Shown here: piece after piece, positions 53,312 to 62,976 of the stretch
Numbering within the stretch: position 1 is the first letter of the stretch
Layout: the number at the start of each line of letters is the position of its first letter
Assembly: GCA_963971285.1 (NCBI GenBank)
Contig: OZ020252.1
Span: 15,785,662-15,849,661, forward strand
Length of the DNA stretch: 64,000 nucleotides
From: Astropecten irregularis
Lineage: Eukaryota > Echinodermata > Asteroidea > Paxillosida > Astropectinidae
Direction: 5' to 3'
Made by a program: the position numbers and the translations under genes
Notes under the pieces: generated by a model
What the model was told of the DNA's origin: nothing
The model's input: only the letters and a program-made list of their open reading frames with translations
Database searches by the model: none

Positions 53312-53524
53312 GGTTAGTCCCACAAATTTTGGAGGCTAACCCCATTCAAGGTTAGTCCCGAAGTTAGCCCCGAAGTGCTGAAAAATCGTGTCCCAACGAC
53401 GACTTTTGTCAGTGGGACTACCACATTCGGGGGGTAGTCACAAAGTCAGCCTCTCCTATGAACTTACCCTCAGTCCACATATCAACATGTACAGATATTC
53501 ATTCAAATTAAATGTGTAACTTAC

Positions 53525-53635
53525 ACCAAAATGGTGGACGGTAGAATCTGCAAGTCGTGGGTGGTCTGACTTCTAAGTACGTATTGTACAAATCGGATTT
53601 CTCACAACAAGAAGAGCGAGGTTGATACTCCTTCT
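53525..53635 (-). CDS. MUC4-like: MUC4-like exon: AMOP end and linker to VWD
   Basis: A 111-nt exon (phase 1-1): KEYQPRSSCCEKSDLYNTY, LEVRPPTTCRFYRPPFW. MUC4 has EPQSWCCRWNDKPYLCALY, RRPHVGCATYRPPQPAW. The junction reads YRPPFWSWSFGDPHF across the splice. Confidence 0.92.
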
Positions 53636-53674
53636 CTGAAAAAGAAAGAAGAGATTGTTGATGTATTGAAATTT

Positions 53675-53795
53675 GCTCGGAGTTAGGAAGTCCTGACGTT
53701 TTGACCCTACCAGGATCTTTTAATCGAAGGCTAAATGACAAAGAGGACAAGAACATGCTAGGAAAGATACACATGAATGGATGAGAGGATCAGAA
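53675..53795. repeat. Dispersed repeat fragment
   Basis: GCTCGGAGTTAGGAAGTCCTG and AGGACAAGAACATGCTAGG. It matches the complement of 2700-2815 and in part 54728-54830. Confidence 0.55.
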
Positions 53796-54033
53796 CACTG
53801 AAAAGGGGGTGGGGGTTCAGAGTGACCAGGGAGGGTGGGGGTAGGCAAGTGTGGTCAGGGAAACGGGACAAAGGGGTCTGGGTCTGTATTTATATTTGGT
53901 ATACAACCAAAGATCTCTGGTCATACATTACATTTCTCATGTGGAAGTGTAATACCTGATCTTTATACCTTTACTGTATGGACATAAATGGTTTTCCTTT
54001 GCCAATTGGAGTAGGGCCAGTTTCATGGTGCTG

Positions 54034-54398
54034 TTAAAGGTAATATCATACTTTGGTTTTTATCAAAGAAATACAGATTCATGGGCAAAAATATCAAGAC
54101 AGATACAGTAACAGTCATCTGTGAAAATTTCAGTCCCATACGGTACCCACTTTGTGAGAAAACAGTGGAAAACAGCCACAGTATTTCTTAAATCTTTTCT
54201 CCTTTATTTTTGATCTTTCAAAAGATCAAAAAGATTTTGGGTTGTTGTTTTACTAATTTCTGGATAAATACACCATGTCAGGCGGAAACATTTTAACAGT
54301 GTGTTTCTACCATCACCATCTTCATACCCTGTTAGTTATACGTAAATCTTTGAACATTTCTGTTTTGGTTTCTTACCAAAGTATGATACTACCTTTAA
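54034..54398. repeat. TTAA repeat family A, full copy
   Basis: 365 bp, TTAA at both ends, AAGGTAATATCATACTTTGG to CCAAAGTATGATACTACC. Confidence 0.82.
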
Positions 54399-54448
54399 CA
54401 ATAATAGTAATAATATCATTTCAAGGTAGTGATTCATAGTGAACTCAC

Positions 54449-54628
54449 CATAATAATTGGCCAAGGAATCGTCATTGTAAGAGTCTGGATTGATGGAATA
54501 TCTCTCCATGACAGAGGCGGCATTAGCATTCCGTACGCCGCTCAAACTGAACAAATACTGTCGATCATAGCAACACAATGGGCCGCTGGATCCAGTTGAT
54601 TGCCGAGTTCGTTTATAACATATGGAAT
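54449..54628 (-). CDS. MUC4-like: MUC4-like exon: AMOP domain, second part
   Basis: A 180-nt exon (phase 1-1): SICYKRTRQSTGSSGPLCCY, DRQYLFSLSG, RYSINPDSYNDDSLANYY. The Cys pattern C-x(15)-CC fits AMOP (LCSFTSWRGGVCCSYG in MUC4). Confidence 0.9.
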
Positions 54629-54727
54629 CTGCATGGTATTTCACCACAAAAAGAAAAGGAGTCAATACAAGTATTAAATAGACTGCTCATCAGCCAAAAT
54701 AATGACCTGAAATATTATATAAAATGC

Positions 54728-55110
54728 TTGGAGTTAGGAGGACCTGATGCGTCTTCAATTTTTCGAACAGGATCTTTCTCAGAAAGGAGAAAGAACAAAG
54801 AAATGTGGTCAAAAGAGGACAATTCATTAGGTATGCACCTATATATGGAAAGGTTTGAGGCTTTGCATGGTGACAATTGGTATGTGGATCGATTTGCGGA
54901 AACACCAAGCAAGAATCTTTCGGTCTTTCGCACTTCTGTTTCGTTCGCACTTCTCCTAAGGTCTCAACGTTTCGACTCGTCCTCATCAGGAGACCATGAC
55001 TAGAGCAGGCTAGTTGAAACGTTGAAGCCTTACGAGAAGTGCAAACGAAATTGAAGTGCGAAAGTATGAATGATTCCTACATGGTGTTTCAACAAACCGA
55101 TCCACACACC
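54728..55110. repeat. Hairpin element related to family D
   Basis: ATGTGGATCGATTTGCGGAA with CAAGAATCTTTCG on the left and GTTTCAACAAACCGATCCAC on the right, with TCTCAACGTTTCGACTCG in the middle. It shares GAGGCTTTGCATGGTG with family D. The long plus ORF across it is not a gene. Confidence 0.65.
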
Positions 55111-55244
55111 TGTATATGGTTTTGGAACATTTAGGTATGATAATAAGCAACAGAGGACACAGTATGCAATGTATGACAGCACCTAACAGGTTGCCAAAGA
55201 TGACCTTTAATATAAATCTTCCAAATAATCCTCCTCCTCCTCAC

Positions 55245-55689
55245 CATATTGCCCCGGTGTTGACTGGCTCAAGGTGTAACTGACTACTCTATAACGCCAA
55301 TCACGTCCAGCAGTGGAGGCATCGCATGGGCAAATATGACGGGAACGCTCAAATTCAAACAGGAAGGAGGTGTCTTGAAGTTCTTGCTGGTACCAGGTCA
55401 GGCAGGAAAGCCATGGATTGAAAAAGTTGTCGGGGAGCGTGTCGAGCGGGTAGATCCAGCGCCCTATCTTCCCAGAATTTCCGGTGATGGTTCCGGGACG
55501 GAAACGAGAGTCGCTTGGTATGGGTAAGTAGGTGCGTATGCCATTCAGACCACCACATGAAAAACCCTGGATGACATTCTTGTTCAACAAGAATTCAGGG
55601 TCCCAATTCATGCTGCAAGGGTGGTAGTTGAAAATGGCAAAACTGTGAAGTGAGTTGGTCACAATCACTACTTGGAAACTGGTCGTTCG
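55245..55689 (-). CDS. MUC4-like: MUC4-like exon: NIDO end and AMOP start
   Basis: The largest exon, 445 nt (phase 0-1). TTSFQVVIVTNSLHSFAIFN closes the NIDO fold. IQGFSCGGLNGIRTYLPIPS and GNSGKIGRWIYPLDT are the MUC4-type bridge. NPWLSCLTWYQQELQDTSFL and SRHICPCDASTAGRDWRYRV begin AMOP (MUC4: CPCSWQQGRRDLRFQPV). The gene match to MUC4 is collinear throughout. Confidence 0.94.
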
Positions 55690-55854
55690 CTGAAAGTAAA
55701 CATACGGATAAAAAGAAGACGTTCAAAATAATCCTATACATGAAAATAACCGATTGTATGTTGACGTCATCTCCCTGATTCTGCCAGCTCATTACACACA
55801 ACATCCATTTTCACACAATCAGTGTCAAGCCTGGAAATTTCATTATGATACACA

Positions 55855-56235
55855 TTGGAACGCCGATATAACGAACACCGGTCAGGCGCGGTTCTAGAGC
55901 CAAAATTTTTGGGGGGCTAGAAGAGCCATTATTTTTTGGGGGGCTAGAAGACCCAATATTTTGGGTTCTTCTAACACTCGCTTCTGCTCTGTCTTATTAG
56001 GGGTCGAAAAACATGCAACATTTAAGCCACACAACGCGTTTTTTATGTAATTGGCGCTTAATAACTGGAAAAAATCTAGTATTTTCAAGAATTTTTTTTT
56101 TTCACTTGCATTTTTTTTGGGGGGCTAGACACAATTTTGGGGGGGCTACAGCCACCCCTAGCCCCCCCGTAGAACCGCGCCTGACACCGGTATACCGAAC
56201 ATAAGGCTATAACGATCATCATCCTTGACTCCCAA
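55855..56235. repeat. Family I element interrupted by family H
   Basis: TTGGAACGCCGATATAACG on the left and GGCTATAACGATCATCATC with CCTTGACTCCCA on the right belong to one older element. It is split by the hAT-like copy at 55883-56183. Confidence 0.65.
55883..56183. repeat. hAT-like element family H, copy 2, exact 8-bp duplication
   Basis: 301 bp, ends CAGGCGCGGTTCTA and TAGAACCGCGCCTG. ACACCGGT flanks both sides (55875-55882 and 56184-56191). It is nested in family I. Confidence 0.88.
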
Positions 56236-56381
56236 AATTTGTGTACAAAACTTAACAAACATTCCTGTTGAAAAAAACAACAAAAGATTTTACAGAAACA
56301 GGACATTTTTACTAGGTAAATCAAATGCTGCTTGGCTGTTTGTAATTCCCGATCGTCAATAAAACGTTATGAAAGATTTTT

Positions 56382-57015
56382 CATCAAATAACCACAAGGG
56401 AAACTGACTGTGGTTATTTGATGATTATATTAATTTAATAAAAAGATGTATCCTCTTTGAGTGATCCCCCATGTACTGTTCTCAGGTTGCAGCATTGCTG
56501 CGAGTATCGATAAAATGATCCTTGGGATATAGCAGTATGTGCGTGGTTTCATGGCTTCTGACTGTCAAACGAACAAAGCTAATTGACTATTAGGGACACT
56601 ACCAATGTAGAGCTGGATAGCTCAGTTGGTAGAGCACCTGTACAGTTTTCAAGTCACCAGTACGAATCCCGCTCCAGTCAATTTTTCTTTGTTAAACTTT
56701 CAATGACTTAAAAATGTAGTCAGTTTCCCTTGTGGTTATTTGATGATTATATTGATTAAAAAGCCGTATCCTCTTTGAGTGATGCCCCATGTACCGTTCC
56801 CAGGTTGCAGCATTGCTGCGCATATCGGTGAAATGATCACTAGGATATGACGGTGTGTGCATGGTTTCATGGCTTCTGACTGCCAAACGATAATTGACTA
56901 TTAGGAACACCACCAACGTAGGGCTGGATAGCTCAATTGGTAGAGCACCTGTACAGTATTCAGGTCGCCTGTTCGAATCCAACTCCAGTAAATTTTTCTT
57001 TGTTCACCTTTCAAT
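56382..57015 (+). repeat. Two tandem tRNA-like S1 units
   Basis: Units of roughly 330 bp: 56408-56702 and 56703-57015. Each has GAGCTGGATAGCTCAGTTGG or GGGCTGGATAGCTCAATTGG, then a box B (AGTACGAATCCCGCTCC, TGTTCGAATCCAACTCC). The left edge ATCAAATAACCACAAGGG is the inverse of the unit tail CCCTTGTGGTTATTTGAT. Confidence 0.75.
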
Positions 57016-57268
57016 GGATTATTATCTATTACTATTCCACAACTGAAAAGGACAGAACTATCACAGGACTACACTCAATAAAGGGATAATGTAATGTCAT
57101 ATGGTGCTAGCACAAACCTACAACCCACTAAATATAATTTCAATCACAGAGTGCTATTCTTTTTCTTTTAATGCTGGTTAACAATAAGTTATGTTTCTCT
57201 GCTTCCTAAGAATTTATTTGATCACTTTCCTTGCAAACACATGCCCAAGTTTATAAGCAGTCAGTGCT

Positions 57269-57509
57269 GGGGCCAATTTCATAAAACTGTTAAGCACACA
57301 AATTTGCTAAGCATGACATTTCTGTCTTAATAAAAACAGGGTTAACAACCAAATGTCCACGTTTTGTGTATCACTTGTGATTGTTCTTTGGCTGTTGTTT
57401 GCTGACCATGAATATCAAACTGAATTTTCAATGGTGGTTTGTTTTATTGGGTGAGTCATTTTTGTGCTAAGCAAATTTTTGTGCTTAACAGTTTTATGAA
57501 ATTAGCCCC
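57269..57509. repeat. Palindromic element, family E copy 3
   Basis: GGGGCCAATTTCATAAAACT to GTTTTATGAAATTAGCCCC, about 241 bp. It is nearly identical in length to copy 1. Confidence 0.82.
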
Positions 57510-57766
57510 TGATGAGTTACCAGGTATCCGTTTTTTAAAAGTTTACTATTAAGCCGAGCTAGGAAATGAAAACTGATCACTGTTAAGCACGTGCTGAAGC
57601 AGCTCTGTGATATTCCACACCTGAAACTGAGTGTAAAAACATGCTCAATCACGAGTGGATAAATATACTTTATAAAGCATAGGGCATAATCAAGCATCAG
57701 TTTTGTTCATTGCCCTCAAGAGTTTATAGAAAGAAAATACCACTTTAATAATGCATGCATACTTAC

Positions 57767-57910
57767 CCCACAACTTGAGACAGCTTGCACGTTACTCCAA
57801 GTGATACTCAATGCCCAACTTGCAGCAAAGCCAGGGTATTCTGCTGATACAATGCTAGTGAATGTGTCCAACATATTCATATTCACGGATGGATTATCCA
57901 TATCATACAC
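57767..57910 (-). CDS. MUC4-like: MUC4-like exon: NIDO domain, middle
   Basis: A 144-nt exon (phase 0-0): VYDMDNPSVNMNMLDTFTSI, AEYPGFAASWALSITWSNV and QAVSSCG. The ITW-NV strand motif is typical of NIDO. Confidence 0.92.
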
Positions 57911-57939
57911 CTGCCAACAAAAAAGGAACAAAGGCCCAG

Positions 57940-58545
57940 TCACACACTACCGAAGTGGCTAGCCGGAGCTTAACTGGAGCACAAAATTAACAACGGCGAG
58001 AAAATTGGTAGAGCTCTGTCAAACTAGCACTTAAAAAAATAAAGCCCGTCATACCTAGCCGATCTGACTCGGAGCGATACCGGAGCACAAATTGGTCGAT
58101 TTTCTGGGATCAGTATTAGTACAGCAGCCTAACTGTTTCACATCGGTAGGAACGGTAGTACATTAGTAGGACATCAGAGACACAACTGAGGGCACCGGTG
58201 AGCCACTGATCCATTATGGGAGACCACCGGTGCTCTGCCGATCAATAATGAATCCATACTGAAGACTCCAGAGTACTGCCGATGTACTACCGTTGCATCG
58301 GCAGACATTTTTGAGCATTTTCAAACATTTTACTTTTGCCTGGCATTGCTAACTTTGTCACCAATGTCCTACAGACGTACTAATGTTCTTACCAATATTA
58401 AACCGTTCTTACTGATAACAAACCGTTCATATTGTTGTGAAGCTGTTGTGATGCCGTACTAGTACCAATCCCTGAAAATCAACAAATTTGGGCTCCGGTA
58501 TCACTCCGGCGAGTCAGATTGGCTAGATGTGACAAGGCTTTAGCA
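57940..58545. repeat. Inverted-repeat element in NIDO intron
   Basis: GTCACACACTACCGAAGTGG and GCTAGCCGGAGC on the left face CTCCGGCGAGTCAGATTGGC and TAGATGTGAC on the right. Further GATACCGGAGC blocks lie inside. A loose pair, so confidence is limited. Confidence 0.55.
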
Positions 58546-58825
58546 ACAAATATACGACTATAGAGCCAAAGTTCTTTGCTGTAATGTACATCTTCAATGT
58601 GTCTAAATACCAATAATGGCCAAGAAAGTAGCTTTTTATGAATCCTAAGGAAAATGACTTTTGGAGGAATTACTTGTAAACCATTGATTTCAATCATGCA
58701 GTTTTCAGAATAAATATTGTATAGATTCTGATGTGAAAATTTTCATCCAAATTGATATTGAACACATTATTTCTGTTTGATTGAATTTGTGCATGTTTGC
58801 ATTGTATTTGCTCATGGAAGGAAGG

Positions 58826-58942
58826 ATTTCACCAAACTCATCGTAACTTATGATCAATTGTAGGACAGGCCCCCTACGACGAGTTATCCTTCGTAACTGG
58901 AGTTACGATTGCTCGTAAGGCTTCGTGAAATTGACCCCTGGT
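58826..58942. repeat. Short palindromic repeat family F, copy 3
   Basis: GGATTTCACCAAACTCATCG to TTCGTGAAATTGACCCC with CGAGTTATCCTTCGTAAC inside. Confidence 0.72.
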
Positions 58943-58992
58943 TTTTGAAAAAAAGGGAAAAAAGTCGACCTACTGTCTGCCTGTAAACCTAC

Positions 58993-59160
58993 CTGCCAGA
59001 ATACATTGCTAGCCGAGTCAAAACCATCGCTTTTGACATCCGCCCAAAAGGGAGCGATCATTTTCTCGTTTACATCGAAGACGCTTTGCTTAGACCCCGG
59101 GAAGGCACGCTTGTCAATAAGTCTCTCACTGGATAGGACCACTACGCCATTATCGGTAAA
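58993..59160 (-). CDS. MUC4-like: MUC4-like exon: NIDO domain core
   Basis: A 168-nt exon (phase 0-0): FTDNGVVVLSSERLIDKRAF, then KMIAPFWADVKSDGFDSAS and NVFWQ. IAPFWADV is the diagnostic NIDO motif shared with nidogen, tectorin and MUC4. Confidence 0.94.
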
Positions 59161-59643
59161 CTGTAATACAGATTTAGAAATGATTATGTTTGAGATTGAA
59201 CCTGGAAAGCTTTCATTTATTTCATCTCTGACAGCATCAAGTGACACAAATGTCCTTCACATGTGCATTTGTCCTTTACAGATTTCATCTTATTGGTGAT
59301 TTTTTAATACTTGTGGGCTTAACCTGTTACAAAGGAAAAGTCAATTTTCTGAGCTTCCCCTTTTGAGGGTTTTTATGAAGTGACACTTTAAGTACCGGTA
59401 TATGCAGAATGCATATGACAGCGCGTTTAGTAGAAAATAATCCTAGAAATTCTTTGCTATAAAGCCAAAAGTCGTGCTTACGGATTCCATGAAATAGATT
59501 TCACGCATATAGCAGTGCCCGTAAGCACAAAAATAGGCCGTAATGGATTCCATGAAATTGGGCCCAGTTTGCAGAAGTTCATTATTTGTTTTTTTTAATC
59601 TTTATCTTTTACAGGGCCACCCGATCAGCAGCAGTATACTTAC

Positions 59644-59724
59644 ATACAAGTCCCTACTCAATTCGTCGCAGAAGGGAATCAATTTTGGTGGACTAATGGT
59701 TTGTGAGATCAAATCTTTACTGGA
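59644..59724 (-). CDS. MUC4-like: MUC4-like exon: NIDO N-terminal part
   Basis: An 81-nt exon (phase 0-0): SSKDLISQTISPPKLIPF and CDELSRDLY before gtaagt. A second acceptor nine bases upstream (ending 59734) would add Asn-Gln-Gln in frame. It links the PFG start of NIDO to its core. Confidence 0.78.
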
Positions 59725-59768
59725 CTGTTGATTCTATGAGGGAAAGAAGAAAATAGCAATTTGACATT

Positions 59769-60145
59769 TAATAATAATAATAATAAAAATAACGGGCATT
59801 TATAAAGCGCCTTTACAAGAAGATCAAAGCGCTGTACATTATTATTATCCCTGGTCATTGGGCCATAATTTACATTCCTGAAACCATCTCAACTCCCTGG
59901 GGAGCATACAGCCCCATACTGGCAACCATAGGGCGCACAGAGGCTAATCAAACCACAAAGCCATCTCTACCCTCACAGGTACCCATTTACACCTGGGTGA
60001 AGAGGAGCAATATGTGACAAAGCGTCTTGCCCAAGGACGCAAGCACCATTAACTCATGGCTGGATTTGAACCCACAATCTGTAGATTGACCACAAGACTT
60101 TGGGTTCAACACGCCAGACCACTAGGCCACAGCACCTAGTGGTCT
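59769..60145 (-). repeat. tRNA-derived repeat family S2, minus copy
   Basis: In complement: GTGGTCTGGCGTGTTGAACC, CAGATTGTGGGTTCAAATCC, GCGTCCTTGGGCAAGACGC and the (ATT)n end at 59770-59785. Confidence 0.8.
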
Positions 60146-60289
60146 GGGTTATATGGGTTATTCTGCATACATGGTTACATAAGCAGTGCTGTTCTTGTGC
60201 CCTTGTATGGTTACTGCTTATTTGACCATTTCAAATGCATTCTCATCGCGGCGCGCGATAGGCTCATGACTACAGAGATATCCGTGAAA

Positions 60290-60701
60290 TCAAATGGGAG
60301 ACTTTTGACTGACCATTGTGTATCTAAAGAGGGCGCCGCGCGCTTCATCAATCACGGGAAAAGTGTGTCGATTGCGTTGTCATTGCTTTTGAGCACGAAT
60401 ATTCGTCGTAAACACAACCGGCGTAAATGATCCCTTGAAAATGCTTGATACATGCTGTGCAGTGACCGGTTTTGTTGGTCAGGGAGGACATGAGTTCACC
60501 AAAAACAAAGAAATGCAGAATCTGTGGAGCTTGGCCCTCAAAAGGGCGAGTTAAATTTCTGGATAAATACAGCATTTCAGCCAGAAATATTTTAACAGTT
60601 ATACGTTTCTACCAGCACCATCTTCATATCCTGAAAGTTAAACGTAAATCTGTGAGCAATTCTGTTTGGGTATGTTACCAATCTTGTACTGTACATTTAA
60701 T
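60290..60701. repeat. Family N copy 2 followed by variant B fragment
   Basis: 60290-60555 repeats family N (GAATATTCGTCGTAAACAC, AAAAGGGCGAGTTA). 60555-60701 is a variant B right half (ATACAGCATTTCAGCCAG, CCAATCTTGTACTGTAC). Confidence 0.6.
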
Positions 60702-60810
60702 GCAATGGACATTACAAGAATATTTGGAAGATACTTCATCCTCGGGCAATTATTTGAGCTTAAGCTGCTGAATGAATCGGGACTCTGGTTTGGATGAAAA
60801 CAGTTTTTAC

Positions 60811-60875
60811 CTCTTGTATTTCAGCAGATAGCTCAAAGTCTCCCATCTGAGTTCCGAACGGCAAAAACGAGCCCT
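60811..60875 (-). CDS. MUC4-like: MUC4-like exon: NIDO start
   Basis: A 65-nt exon (phase 1-0): EGSFLPFGTQMGDFELSAEI, QE. FLPFG.QMGD is the canonical opening of NIDO (LYPFG...GD). It follows the second HYR domain directly. Confidence 0.88.
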
Positions 60876-60923
60876 CTGTGGAGAAATAAACGAGAAACAA
60901 TCAAAATTGATGAACGGCAAGAC

Positions 60924-61178
60924 CAGTGGCGTACGTAACTAGGTTGGGGCAACAGGGGCACGTGCCCCGGGCGCCACTTTTTAGGGGGCGCAAAAAAACG
61001 CGAAGGCCCCACCAAAAAAGGAGCTGTTCTGTTGAAATTATTGGAAATCTAATCCGATGAAGTTTGAAGAAAGGAAAAATTTCAATTTCAAACTGTCTGA
61101 TTTTCTTTGATCAGAAGTTGGAATTAGGGGCGCAATTTCAGCGCTTGCCCTGGTGCCGTTTTCCCTAGTTAGCCACTG
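60924..61178. repeat. hAT-like element family R
   Basis: 255 bp, CAGTGGCGTACGTAACTAG to CTAGTTAGCCACTG. GGCAAGAC and GACAAGAC flank it, an 8-bp duplication with one change. It contains GCCCCGGGCGCCACTTTTTA, shared with 21155-21335. Confidence 0.75.
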
Positions 61179-61204
61179 GACAAGACAATAGTAAGCAAAT
61201 GAAC

Positions 61205-61300
61205 AATATAAGAATTTGGGAGGCTAATCATCCTTTTACACACATCTGGGGTGCTGAATTTCGTGGAGGGAGGAAAAACCGAAGAAAACCCCTTGTTGCA
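61205..61300. repeat. Short dispersed repeat
   Basis: TTTGGGAGGCTAATCATCCTT and TGGGGTGCTGAATT recur at 63445-63510 beside the inverted EGF exon. Confidence 0.55.
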
Positions 61301-61443
61301 AAGGAGTCTTTAGGAGAAAAACCTTCATATACCGACATTTGCTCAAGATTTTTTTCTTCAATACTCCCATCTACGCACCAGCAAGGCTAAAGTTAATGAG
61401 GTTCTTTCAAATGGGCAAAGTCTGTAGTCCGATTCATTCTTAC

Positions 61444-61698
61444 CAATGATGGTGAACGTGAATCTTTCCGTTGCAGAACATCCTGCAGCATTGGTAACAG
61501 TACAGGTCACTGCCTGTTCCCCCAATGGGAAGGTTCCCCCAGTAGTGCTCACGCTACTTCCATCTCTGTCATCTGTACACATTATGTCATTCCCATCACT
61601 GTTGGTGGCAGAAGCGGGATTCCATGTCACCTGAAGACTTGTCTGTCCTGCATCAGTGCACTGATTAGGCACTGCTGGCACTACCAGAGATGGTGAAA
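61444..61698 (-). CDS. MUC4-like: MUC4-like exon: HYR domain 2
   Basis: A 255-nt exon (phase 1-1): VSPSLVVPAVPNQCTDAGQ, TFPLGEQAVTCTVTNAAGCS, ATERFTFTII. FPLGxxxVTCTVTNAAGCSAxxxFTFTI is the HYR (hyalin repeat) signature, an Ig-like adhesion fold frequent in echinoderms. Confidence 0.92.
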
Positions 61699-61895
61699 CT
61701 GTGGATACAAAAATAACATTAGTAGAAACATCAACTTTTATATCATGCCTGCATACCATAAATCCCAGACACCTGATTGGTAGATCTTGATCACATGTCA
61801 CCAAATTATCCATACTAATGAACGGGTACCGTTCTTCTGCGTTGCGCCCGCGTTATTATTATTATTATTAAGTAACATTGACAACTTGTACATAC

Positions 61896-62162
61896 CTGAC
61901 ACCGTAAATGTGAAGCTTTCCTGTCCAGTCAAACCAGCCAAATTGACAACAGAACAAGTAACTGTATGCAATCCAACTCCGAACATGCGCCCTGTTAAAG
62001 GCACGTCGGTTACTGTGTTTCCCCCTCCAACAGTGCCCTTGCAATTAATGGGCTGGTCATCTGAGTTTGTGGCAGTAATTCCAGTCAAGTCTACCTGCAC
62101 AGTTGTTTGACCTGGTGAGAGGCATTTGTCATCAACACTTGGTACTGACACTGACGGTACAC
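61896..62162 (-). CDS. MUC4-like: MUC4-like exon: HYR domain 1
   Basis: A 267-nt exon (phase 1-1): VPSVSVPSVDDKCLSPGQTT, VGLHTVTCSVVNLAGLTGQ, ESFTFTVS. Same fold and layout as HYR 2. (TTA)n at 61855-61870 lies just outside the donor. Confidence 0.92.
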
Positions 62163-62210
62163 CTGTAAGCAAATAAATACGGTACGGTTACGGTATGTGG
62201 TTACGGTATG

Positions 62211-62649
62211 TTCACACAAGCTGCAAACTTTGCTGCTAACTTTAATTGCAATGAAAATTTGTTTTAAATTTGCTGTTACTTTGCTGTCAACTTTTCAACT
62301 TCGCTGCTTAGTCCAAAACCGTGTTTGTTTTCCACTACCACTGTTGTTTTCGCATAACTTCTGTTGTTTTTGCTGCCGTTTACCTGTTTTTTCCCCCCCA
62401 ATTCTAACCTTTACGGTCACATACAATGGCTTCCAGGGCTGCTGGTGAAGCAGAAGGCATGACCGGGATAGATCAGTGATGCTAACCAATGACGTAATTG
62501 GTTTTCATGACACTGAATGTGCAGTTAGCAGTCATGAACGCAGCGTGTGATGAATGCTCGGTGAATCTTAGCTAAAGTTGCTGTCTCAACCAAACTCCCT
62601 GTGATATTTTAGCAGTGAAGTTAGCAGCGAAGTTTGCAATTTGTGTGAA
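62211..62649. repeat. Inverted-repeat element family P
   Basis: TTCACACAAGCTGCAAAC and TTTGCTGCTAACTT on the left, AAGTTAGCAGCGAAGTTTGC and AATTTGTGTGAA on the right. About 439 bp with a 32-bp terminal inverted repeat. Confidence 0.78.
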
Positions 62650-62853
62650 GATGCCCAACACTACCCACTACCGAGCCGCTAATGAGTCATCATGCCAAGC
62701 CCACAGAGTAAACCACTCCATGTACTTAATCACATGATACATCATGAGAGGTATAGTGCACAATTGGTATTTAGTTTGGCGCGATGCTGGAACACCTGTC
62801 TGAGTCGGGGGTTATAAACATGCATAAGATTCCTTAGTTTCCATCACACCTAC

Positions 62854-62976
62854 CAAAACATGTCACACCGTCACCAGTGAATCCAGCATTGCATGCACAA
62901 GTGAATGAACCTTCGGTGTTAGTGCAGTCTGCATTGGAATCACAGTTGTGGGTCAAATCCGTACATTCATTCACAT
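62854..62976 (-). CDS. MUC4-like: MUC4-like exon: N-terminal calcium-binding EGF domain
   Basis: A 123-nt exon (phase 1-1): [36 protein letters not shown]. The intron just after the donor (GTGTGATGGAAACTAAGG) resembles that of the partial exon at 63361, so the two EGF exons are tandem duplicates. Confidence 0.92.

Noticed and set aside
54578-55003. A 141-codon plus-strand ORF
   Set aside because: It runs across a minus-strand AMOP exon and a hairpin repeat and shows no domain.
56608-56682. Possible tRNA gene
   Set aside because: Box A and box B are present, but the ends do not pair into an acceptor stem and the sequence is part of a repeated unit with fixed flanks.
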